Source of the DNA: Chlorella sorokiniana
Taxonomy: Eukaryota; Chlorophyta; Trebouxiophyceae; Chlorellales; Chlorellaceae
DNA length: 64,000 bases
Direction of reading: 5' to 3'
Assembly (NCBI GenBank): GCA_025917655.1
Contig: CP084615.1
Coordinates: forward strand, 62,001-126,000
Below the pieces are notes generated by a model. It worked only from the letters and a program-made list of their open reading frames with translations. It searched no databases and was not told the DNA's origin. Positions 11,921 to 21,100 of the stretch are shown here, piece by piece. How positions within the stretch are numbered: position 1 is the stretch's first letter; each line of letters opens with the position of its first letter. A program made the translations under genes and the position numbers.

Positions 11921-12585
11921 GCCTGTTGAGCAGCAAGTAGATGTCTGAGTGCGCTCCCGCTACTCATGCCCAATTTTCCTTTTTCCTTCGAGCTGTGCGG
12001 GGGTGCCTATCGCCCTGAGGCTGCACCAGTTTTCCTTAGAGTCGCCGTTACCGGCCGCTATGGGCCACCGCATGACATCGTGAGGGCTGACGCTCGTCCT
12101 GTTGCCTGACATGATATACTGCCTTGACACAAGTACACTTGACACCAGTACATGTGAACTGACCTGCAACCCAGCAAGTCGCGTGACAAGTGACGTTGCA
12201 TCTACCAAACATGGGGCTACACGGCGAAGCGCTGTGCTCCAGCTGTTGGTCGGGGTTTTGGCACAGCTCGGGATCAACCATCCTTTGAATGCTCTGTGCT
12301 GCTTTGCAGGCGTTGCTGTGCCCAAGGCAGCCGGCAACGCCTTTCCTTCAGCACGGCAGCTGGCGGTGGCATGCTGGCTGGCGGGGGCGGCGCTAGGCTG
12401 GCACAGCCGTATGGCCAGCTGGGCTGCCAGTCCACGAGCGGAGCTGTGTCTTAGCCTGGATGGCTGAGCGGACTGCACCCACTTGACGAGGTATACAGCT
12501 GGCTAGTTGGCCAAAGAATATAATCAAACAAGAATACACGAATGGACAATAATGAACGGAATAGACAAATGAAAGGGAAAGGGCG
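11921..12585. other. Gene-poor stretch after the AFG1-type gene
   Basis: Contains the presumed 3' UTR of the AFG1-type gene, then sequence whose GC content falls below the window norm. The only structure I see is two copies of a 15-base unit at 12123-12137 and 12138-12152, differing by one base. No family is recognised in any frame. Confidence 0.4.
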
Positions 12586-12945
12586 GTGACGACATCGCCG
12601 GCGACACTGGTGGCGCCACCAGTTGTCGACAACAGTGCTGGCGGTGCATGCAGAGAGCTAGGTGGTGTACACGGAGAGCTAATCGACGAGCGGTGTGCGG
12701 AATATGAAACAATAAAAGATGCCATGATAATCATGACACGGCTTGTGCTGAGGGAATGCAAAGGAAACAATACCGCAATGGGCTATGACATGACAAGTGG
12801 AGTCTATGTTTCATACGGGCATGCGCTAGAACCACAGAGGACATATGTTGAGGACGGCTGCAGCGTTGGGCGCTGGGCGCAACAGCAGGCCATGCGCAAG
12901 AGTTTGGCTGCCGGCATCCTTGGGGGCAAGTTCCTGCTCCATTGA
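12586..12945 (+). CDS. Weak 119-codon ORF, hypothetical
   Basis: Open frame from an ATG at 12586 to a TGA ending at 12945. Codon use is unlike the real genes here: A and T at third positions are common, for example around the ETIKDAMIIMTRL stretch. It shows no signal peptide, membrane segment or family motif that I recognise. It starts just before an 18-bp perfect palindrome. It could be a small lineage-specific gene, a horizontally acquired fragment, or chance in a lower-GC spacer; I favour chance or a fragment. Confidence 0.2.
   Translation: MTTSPATLVAPPVVDNSAGGACRELGGVHGELIDERCAEYETIKDAMIIMTRLVLRECKGNNTAMGYDMTSGVYVSYGHALEPQRTYVEDGCSVGRWAQQQAMRKSLAAGILGGKFLLH
12606..12632. repeat. Two abutting perfect palindromes
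   Basis: ACTGGTGGCGCCACCAGT at 12606-12623 is an 18-bp perfect palindrome. It shares its last base with TTGTCGACAA at 12623-12632, a second perfect palindrome. Such sites can bind dimeric proteins or form cruciforms; no function is shown here. Confidence 0.8.
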
Positions 12946-13045
12946 TTGAGAGCAGCAGTGATCTTGAAAAGCAGTCGTCGCCAGGCCTCACTTGGCCACG
13001 GTCAATGCCAGGCGACGCAGTTGCAACAGCTTGGTTGGAAGGGGT

Positions 13046-14770
13046 CTAGGCAGGCGCTGAGCCCATTAGACGGCGCCCGCCCGCCACAGCGCCGCGCAGG
13101 ACTCCCACACTCCAGTGCCCATCAGCCAGGCGGCGGCGGCTGTGGAGGAGGAACCGGAGAGGAGCAGAGGGGCAATCAGCGCGCTGTGCTGCCATCAGCG
13201 GCCTCCCGCCGTGCGGCTGCCTCAAACGCACGGCCCACAGCAAGCCTGAGCAGGTTGAGGCATCGGCAGGAGGCGGTGCTGCCGCCAGCACATTGCCCTT
13301 CTGCCTGCTGCCCGCCCCTTCGAGCGCCGCAACCTCACCTGGCTGGCTGGGCCGCCGCATGACGTCCTCTTGTGCGGGTGATGCCGCCGGTGCAGCCTGA
13401 GGGCTCTCAGGGCGGCACTCCCGCGCCTTCAGCGCCTCGGAGGCGGCGACAGCAGGCAGCTCCGGCTGCAGCAGAGCCGCCGCAACTCCTGGCTGCCGGA
13501 CTGACCTCGGGACGACAGGCGCCGCGGCGGCGGTAACCTCCGCCACAACAGCCAGGGCGGCCGACGAAGGCGCAGCCTGTGCTGCCCGCATGCGCTTCAC
13601 ACGGCACGTCAGCTCCGCTGCCGCTTCTGGCGGAAGGCGGGGGGCCAGGCTGGCTTGCGCCAGCTCAGCAGCGGAGGCGGGGCCGGGCCGGCCACGAAGC
13701 GGTACAGCAGCATACCGTCGGGCATCGGCTGCAGTACCGCCTCGTTTCCCAGCAGCACACCATACCGCTCAGGGACCGCTGCTTCCACCGCCAGCGCTGG
13801 AATGGCGGGAGTGCCAGCCGTCGGGAATGGCTCCTGGGTTGGCGGCTGCGGCGGCGCGTCCGCCTGGGCGCCCGCCGCGGCTGCAGGCGCGCCAGCTGGG
13901 CAGTCACAACCCCCAGCAGCCGCACCCTCGCTAGCTCAGCCGCCAGCAGCTGCCGCCGCACACCGCGCTGCGGGCCGCCAGACGGCGGCTCCTGTGCCCG
14001 CTGCCCGCGGTCCAGGCTGGCCGCCAGCTGGCGCTGGCGCTGCATCAGGCCCCGCGCGCGCTCCGAAACGGCATCCGCTGCCGCCTGCAGGTGGGTCATA
14101 CTTCAATGCTTGGCTTCAGCCGGTCGTGATTGGCGCCCGAGCTGGGCACCCACGCACGACGCGGCGGCAGCCTGCTGGCCAGCATGATGAGGAGAGCGGC
14201 GCTGAGGCGGGGCTCAAACAATGCCCGACGAGTTGCTCAGCCAAAAGCTGCACACGGTGTCACCTTGAGCTGTGCTGGCTCCAGAGGCACGGGGCGGCAG
14301 GCCGTGGCGGCGGTGTCCCCGAAGCGGCAGGTGGCCAGAAGGTGCGGCCCCTCCAGCGGCGCCACCAGCGGCGGCAGGCGCGGCACGCGCAGCACCCGGG
14401 GCGCGCCAGGGGCCTCCCACTGCACGCTCCCATCGGGGCGCACCAGCACCAGCAGGCAGCGGTGCTCGCCCGGCGGCAGCGCCAGCTCAGCGGTCCAGCT
14501 GGCGGCGCCGCCCGCCACGCGGAAGGTGAGGCGCGGCGCCGCCGCCACCGACCACCCCCCAGCTCCGGGCACTCGCCCGCCAGGCGCAGGTGCTCCCCAA
14601 ACTGCAGGCGGCAGTCTGGCACTGACAGAGACACCAGCACCAGGGCCGATGAGGCGGCAGGGGTGGCTGCAGCGGCGGCCGTGGCAGGCGACAGAGGAGA
14701 AGCAGGCAGTGCCGCCGCCGCGCTGGAGGTCTGCAGGGGATTGGCGAACGAGGACAAACGCTTTGAGACC
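13046..14770 (-). CDS. CBM20 starch-binding-domain protein, function unknown
   Basis: The N-terminal part (14.65-14.38 kb) reads as a CBM20 fold: VPDCRLQFGEHLRLAGECPE, then AAAPRLTFRV, then ASWTAELALPPGEHRCLLVL with VQWEAPGAPRVLRVP. CBM20 binds starch granules or glucan chains. After it come an Ala/Arg-rich probable coiled coil (about 14.1-13.9 kb), the segment VPERYGVLLGNEAVLQPMPD near 13.75 kb, and a long Ala/Pro-rich tail to the stop at 13046. No catalytic domain is visible, so this is not obviously DPE2 or PWD, which also carry N-terminal CBM20. The frame slips at the C run 14555-14560 inside the domain. The exon opens at a clear acceptor near 14770; the true start and transit peptide were not found. 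It lies tandem and downstream of the arabinosyltransferase gene. Confidence 0.6.
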
Positions 14771-15090
14771 TGCACAAAGAGAGTTCACATAAGCTGGCGC
14801 CGTGCGAGCACACAGAGAGGGCGCACCTTGCACCTCGAAAACCCTTGCAGGCCTCTAACCCGACATGATGATCGTAATTGTCGACTGACTGCGCGTGCTG
14901 AAGCAGCCACAAGCGTCTCAGCTCGCTGAACGATACAGTATTATTTAGCCAGCAGGTTGTCGCAGTTCAGCAGCGCTGCTGGAGCACCCGTTGTCAATCA
15001 TGGTCTGCCCGCGATTACCTGAAGAGCCAGGCTGCCGATAGGCAGGAGCCTGCCGCGGCAGGCTGGCCTTTCTGGCGCCCTGCATGTCCC

Positions 15091-18000
15091 TCAACCGGCC
15101 CGCAGGCCACGAGCTGTGCGAAATGGCGGCGCGTCCGACTGCTGCGCCTGGTCGGCAAAGGTAAAGGACCCCTGGGATGGGTAAAGCTCAGCACTCATGT
15201 CGTCGCAGGGCGCTGGCGCTGCTTGATGTGCGAATGCATGCCCGACAGTTGGAGGGCTATCCCAGTGACATATTTTGATTCTCAAGGTTTGGTAGCGAGT
15301 CAGCAACCGCCTGCTACAAGTGCACCCCAGGGCGGTTGCCGCCAACCGCCACCGCCGCGAGCGGTTCGGGCGCCGCCGCAGCATCGCAAGCGTGCGCCGC
15401 CGCGCCCGCTCCACGCCGGCCGCCGCAGCGGGCGTGAACAGCTGCGCCTCAAACTCCGCCCAGCGGGGCAGGTTGTCTGCGGCTTCGTTGACCCGCCGGA
15501 TCAGCTCCTTGACGCACTCGTTGGTGCAGCCTTCGGGGGCATGGGGAAGTTGCGCGGCGGATACTTGCCCTGCAGGCGCAGCGCACAGCGGCAGGGGGGT
15601 GCAGGAGGGAAACGCAACTTGATGAACGCGCATTCAGAGGCTGGCAAGCCAGAAAAAGCGCAGGCAAAGGCGGCAGCCGCAGCAGGCTGCCGTGGCATGA
15701 GCGAGCACCCACCGTGTAGTCTCGTTTGTCCCAGTGCCAGTGGCCAACCTTGCCGGGCGTGAACTCCCCCTTCTCGTCAAAGTCGTCGCCATACGTAAAG
15801 TGGATCATGTAAGCCTCCTTGCCGTTCTGCGAAAGGAAAAACTCAGGAAGACAGGTGTGGCGAGCGCTGCGAGCACGGCAGCAGCAGGGCAGGCAGCAAC
15901 CCTTGTGTCTGGCAGACAATACGGAGCCAAAACCGACTTCATGCGCTGCAGCAGTGCATCAAAGCTGAACTGCGATGGCAGCGGGGCGGAGTGGCGGCCC
16001 GCCAGGGGGATCGGCGGGCGAGCGGGAAGCTTGCAGCGCTCCCCACCATCGCTCTTGCCCGCGCATCGCTGCGTGGTGGCCGGGCTCCTGCAGCTTCTCC
16101 CAACCAGACACGCCCCCACCCCTCCACTCCCCACCCACCCACCCACGCGGCCGCCACCACCCCAACCAGGGCACCCACCTGCGCCGTCAGGCTTGTGTCC
16201 CAGGGCGGCTGCAGCTGCATCTCCACGTGCAGCTGGTGCCGCACGGGCTGCTCAAGGCTGGTTGCGGCGGCGATGGAGTAGGCGTACCTGCGGTACCGCA
16301 GAGAGGCAGCAGTACAGCACACAGACACACAGTACAACTTCGCAAATGGCAAAGCTGGAAGAGAACTGGGAAGGCATGGCGTGGGCGGCCCAGGAGCAGC
16401 CTGTGGCGGGAAGGCGCGCGGCGCCGCTGCTCCCTCTCCCCCTCCCGCCTCACATCTCCTGCACCCAACCAAACTCGCGGTCCGCCTCTGTGTCATTCTT
16501 GATGGCTATGGAGAGCTGGAACCAGCGCTCCGCTAACGCCGCAAACTGCCGCTTGTGGATCTGGACGGGCGAGTTGCCTGCGGCGGGGGGACGGGGGGGC
16601 ACGAGTTGCATGGGGCATGGAGCGGGGGTTGCCGGGCGTTCAGGCCAGGCGCCTTCGCTGCAAATGAAGGCTATCACGTGGAGGGGCACAGAGTGCAGTG
16701 GCAAGAGGAGGAGCGGCAGCCGCAAAGGGAATCCCGGGAGGCCCTCCCCTGCCACACGCACACCCGCCCTTCCTACCCCCGCCCGTGCCCTTCGCACCGA
16801 TGGCGTCAAACTGGGTGATGGGCACCCCTTGGGGTTGAATCGGTCGATGATGTTCTTGAACCGCGGCGGCTCAATGTAGAAGAAGGGGAAGGCGGCGGGG
16901 CTGCAGCGCGTGGCGGCAGAGGAGGGGAGTGGGGCGGGAGAGGCACGGGTCAGGGGGCACGGGTGCAGGGAGCTTCTGGCCAAGGAGCGCAGGGGACCAG
17001 GAAGCGGCAGGGCTGGACCAGCACACAGAGCGAGCAGGGGCAGCGGGCGCCGAGCCCGCGAGTGGGGCTGCCATTGTATGCCCTCCCTTGACACCCGGGG
17101 AAGCAACCTCAGCGCCCCCAGCAGCGCACCGCTCAGGGGTGGCCCACAGCGGCGGCGGGCGGAGGAAGATGTGGTCCGGCTCGCCCATCCAGATGTAGTT
17201 TTCTGCGGTACGAGCAGCAGTACACTCGTGTGCCGCACCGCTCCGCGGCACCAGCGGGCCACCAGGCACGGCTGGCATCATGCGGCGTGCTGCGGCGGCG
17301 CCAGGCAGAGCGCTCCGGGTTGCATGCGGTTTCAAAGCAGCTTCAGGCAGCAAGTGCAGCGCCACCCACCTGGTATCGTGTCCAGGTACTTCTCCACCCA
17401 CTGCTTGAAGGCGTAGGGGCGGTCCAGCACGACGTAGCCCTGCAGGGAGGAAAGCGCAGCGCTGTGCGTGCTGTGAGAAGCGGCCCCGTGTTGCGTGCGG
17501 CTCTGCATCATCGGCCGTTGGTAGCAAGGTGGTGGGCGGGCGTCGAGAAGCTGCGCCGCGCCTGCCAAGGCGGCACCGCCGGTCGAGCGGCAGCACAGCA
17601 CCCCAGCAGCACACTCATGGCCGAGCTTCCGCCAGGCAGCCGCCCACCCCCGCAATCTGCTGGTACTCCGCCGGCAGCGGGTCCACCACCACCGTGGGGA
17701 TCTCCTCCATGAACTCGTCCGCCTGACCGCTGCGGGGGCGCAGGGGAAGGCCCGGGGGAGGGCGGCATTCGAGGGGGAAGTGTGTATAGGGACCACCATG
17801 TGTATGTGTGCGTGTGTGTGTCGGGAGGGGGCGGCGGGGCGACGGGGCCGGTGGTGCGCGGTGAAGGCGGCCTGTTGAGAGCAAACGTGGAATTGCGGCA
17901 AGAGCGAGGGGCGCGCAGGGAGGCCCAGGGGTCTGGAGGGGGCTGGCACGAGCCTGCTGGGCTGGTTGGCAGACCTCGCACTGCGTCGCCACCGTTTGCC

Positions 18001-19316
18001 CAGCGAGCAGCCAGCGGCGCTTGCGCTGGTTGCAACTGGGCACGGGCCCGCTGCCAAGCTGCTCCCACCCATCCAGGTGCCCAATGACCCATTGCAGTGA
18101 AGGCTCGCTGACGCCCCGCACGCGCCGCGCTCCCAGCCGTGCGTCACCCCCGCCGCCCTCCCTTCCTCACAGGAGGCAGCAGCCCCACCTGTGCAGCAGG
18201 CGGGTGTAGCCGCCCATGGAGCAGGGCCCTGCCGCCTCGCACGCCTCCTTGGTCTTCTTCCACCAGTAGTAGGACTGAGGGGGGGGCAGATGCAGGTGGT
18301 TGTGTGGGAATGGGAGTTGGGTTGGGAGCGCAGACGCGCCAGCACGCGAGTGAACACATGAGGCACCCGCTGCAAGGAAGCTGGGTAACCTCCAGGCTGC
18401 CAATGCGACGACCTGCCCTGCCGCTGGCAGGCCCCGCCCCCGCGCGCCGGCCTCAGCCTGGATTCCGGCCGCAGCTCGCTGTCTGCTTCGAAGGGCCAGT
18501 GTCCAGCAGCAGAGGTGGGCGCAGCAGCGGGGCAGGCAGCGGCTCCCTGCCTTGCCCTGCCCCGGCTCACCACCCGCGACTGCCACTGCGTGTAGAGGCC
18601 TGCCCCCAGGGAGCAGATGACGTGGTACTTCTCCCCGGGCGTGTCGTTGACCCGATCCGCCTCCGCCGCCTCCCGCGCCTTGCGTGCTTCCTCCTCCTGC
18701 TGCGCCGCCAGCTCCGCCTTCTCCGCCGCCGACAGCGAGGGGTCGGCCTCCGTGCCATCAAGCGTGTCAAAGGAGTGCTCGAAGATCTGGGTGCGGCGCT
18801 CGCCGCCGCCAACGGCCGCTCCGGCGTCGCTCTGCGCCCGGGAGAGGGGCTGTGAGCACAGCTCAGCTGACCAATCGTGAAATATCAGCAGCCGGTTCAT
18901 GGGAAAGACTGTTGTGACCAGCATGAGCAGTGGCAACAACAGTAACGCAGCAATGTGTGGCGTGCCTGCACCGTCAGCCCGTCTGCCGCCTCCAAGTCAG
19001 CCTCCTCCTGCAGCCGCTTGTCTGCCCGGCCGCGCGATGCTCCCTCTGCACCCAACAGCCAAACACAGGACAGTCTGCTGCTGTCAGCAGCGACCGCAGC
19101 CGAAGCAGCCAGCATCTGCTAGCTGCTGGCCTGCAGCATGGTCCCAGAAACACGGGCAGCAATGTGGGTTGCTACACCGCTGCGCAGGCACGCACCCGTC
19201 AGCTGGCGCAGCTCCTTGCGGGTGCTGCTGGTGTGAAGCTCCGCATGCAGCGAGGCAGGAGCCATGTTGAGCATGCCCAGCACGCTGCCCAGCACAACCA
19301 GCCCCAGCAGGGCCAT
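15091..19316 (-). CDS. Hydroxyproline O-arabinosyltransferase-like (GT95)
   Basis: Golgi enzyme family (HPAT/RDN1) that adds the first arabinose to hydroxyproline in extensins and peptides. Exons: 19316-19196, 19045-18972, 18831-18571, 18274-18189, 17729-17648, 17439-17370, 17202-17130, 16900-16798, 16577-16454, 16287-16179, 15826-15713, 15569-15091. The N terminus MALLGLVVLGSVLGML is a type II signal anchor. Family blocks in order: YTQWQSRV, YYWWKKTKEA, MGGYTRLLH, MEEIPTVVVDPLP, GYVVLDRPYAFKQWVEKY, NYIWMGEPDHIFLRP (DxH-type donor site), PAAFPFFYIEP, NSPVQIHKRQF, FGWVQEMYAYSIA, LQPPWDTSLT, YMIHFTYGDDF, GKVGHWHWDKRDYT and YPPRNFPMPP. The frame slips at 16825-16828 and 15535-15539. An ATG at 19378 is out of frame with the anchor. 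The sequence after about residue LPRWAEFEAQLF is low complexity and less certain. Confidence 0.9.
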
Positions 19317-20051
19317 GCGCAGGTGGCTGCCGCCGCGCGCGCGCTGGCCACGCCGCCCTTCGGGCTCAGCCGCGCCATGGGAAGGGGCTAAACAAGCTTT
19401 GATTGTGATGAATCAATCGCTGGTGCCCCAGCAAGCGATTGTTGTCTCTTTGCGAAAGAAAACGCAACCGAGAACGACAGACGAAAATACGGCAGGAGGT
19501 TGCACACACGCTAGGTAACGGGGAAGCAAGCGAAGATGTCACAGGTACTGGCCGATTGATTTTATTAGCCTGTGCAGGCTAGTGAGGGCACACCTGCCGA
19601 GGAGCGATCAGTGGCAGTGGCAGCAGCCCCGCCCGAGGCGACATGCGCCTGGTTTGAGATTGCGACGGGGCCCGCGAACAGGATATCGGCTGCAAAAGGA
19701 CCAGCAAGAAGCAGGACAGCCGAAAGGTACGGCGGAGTCCAGTGCAGGCGGAGTCCAATCGAGAAGCAATCGGTCGATGGCGTACTTCCAACCGTTTTGA
19801 TAGCGATGTCAATAAAGGTGACGTTGTAAGTTGCCCGTGGGCCAATGTCATCCCATGCTTTCGGAGCAGGCCGGCTTGCAGACGCTTGGAATGGACGAAT
19901 AGTGAGCAGGCAGGTATATCCTGGCTCTCGAGAACACCAAACATCTCCTGGGACCTTGTGCTGGAGAAGGGGACCCGCCGCCAGCAACGGGCAACCCGTT
20001 CGACGGCAGCGCCACCGCTGCACATGTGAAGCAAAGCAGGATGGCTTGCAG
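19317..20051. other. Divergent region upstream of the VASt gene, partly unresolved
   Basis: Holds the 5' side of the arabinosyltransferase gene and probably the promoter and first exons of the VASt gene. Open frames exist on both strands here (for example 19565-20176 minus), but none matches a family I recognise and I could not find a GRAM domain. Several acceptor-like CAG sites occur. Confidence 0.3.
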
Positions 20052-21100
20052 CCTGACCTGCGGCAAGTTGACGGGGAAATCCTGTTGGACGTCGTCCTGC
20101 CAGCACCGCCTGCCCTTCTGTGCCGCGCAATCTTCGGGGACGCATCGCTTGACGCTGGTGCAGACGGCGGCGGCACTGGCAGCAGCAGTGCAGCGCAGCA
20201 GGCTGGCCTGTATGCTCAGTTTTGGAGCAGGATCGAGGCTGCTTGGAGCTGAGTGCACAGTCTTGGGGCCCTGGCAGCCCCACTGGCAATCGCTGCCGGC
20301 TCCTGCGCTACAGCACACAGCTGAGTGCGCGGCAGCGCCTGCTGCTGCCGTTCGGCCCCGCGGCCGTGCCAAACCGAGAAGAGCAGCTGCTTGAAGTCCA
20401 GTCCAGTAATGCCAGAGACCTCAGAAAATATGAGACGATCAGCAGCGATAGCGGCAGCAGCAATGGACCGAGCAGCAGCGGGCGCATCAGCAGAAGGACA
20501 GCCCTCAACTACAGCAGCCAGCACGCGATTTTTGTGTCTTGCACATGCACCAGCTCCGGCGTTCCCTTTGCAGACGCCTTTGCCAACCAGCTGCGCTGGC
20601 AGCTCCTGCCAGTCGCGGATGCTGCAGCAGCAGGCGGAGGAGGAGCCGGGACGTGGCTGCAGCCCTTGGGAGGCGACGGTGGCGGCGGCGTGCTGCGTGG
20701 CAGCACCCGGCTGCTCGTTGCTGCGTCCTGTCGCTTCACCAAGCCGGTGCTGGGCCCTCTGGGGGCAGATAGAAAGCGAGAGCATGCAGGTGGGCAGGGA
20801 GCCAGGCTTTTGGGGCCGCGAAGCGTGGCCTGCTCCCAATCAACAAGCCTGTGTGGCTTTCTGTCACTGGTCTGGTGTGGCTGCATGCGCTTGCACAGGC
20901 CCAAGCGTATTTTGAAAGTGGCAATGCCTTCCCCTCCCTTGGAGCAGGGCATGCGGGAACTGTACGTCGCGTTCCAGCAGTACCTGCAGCTTCACTGCAG
21001 CTTCCAACCCGCCGCGGGCATGACAAACGTGGCCCGCAGCACGCTGCTCAGCGTTCCGCCCGCAGAACAAGCTGTGCAGCTGCCCACAGGGCTCGCAACA
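20052..21100 (+). CDS. VASt-domain protein (StAR-related lipid-binding type)
   Basis: The exon 20052-20789 begins at a CTTGCAG acceptor and reads DGEILLDVVLPAPPALLCRA, LYAQFWSRIEA, SAQSWGPG, the LLLPFGPAAVPNREEQ block, VSCTCTSSGVPFADAFANQL, RLLVAASCRFTKPVLGPLG and GQIESESMQ. This order fits the VASt fold, a sterol/lipid-binding relative of StART often found with GRAM domains at membrane contact sites. The exon from 20948 opens GMRELYVAFQQYLQLHC, like the helix after VASt. The frame slips near 20240 and at the G run 20761-20765. Upstream exons are unresolved. No stop separates this exon from the RAP/OPR gene; the end given here is simply the next in-frame ATG. Confidence 0.6.

Noticed and set aside
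20222-21100. Treating the frame from 20222 as one start-to-stop gene
   Set aside because: It begins at TTG, not ATG, crosses an intron (20790-20947), and the VASt exon clearly starts upstream in another frame.
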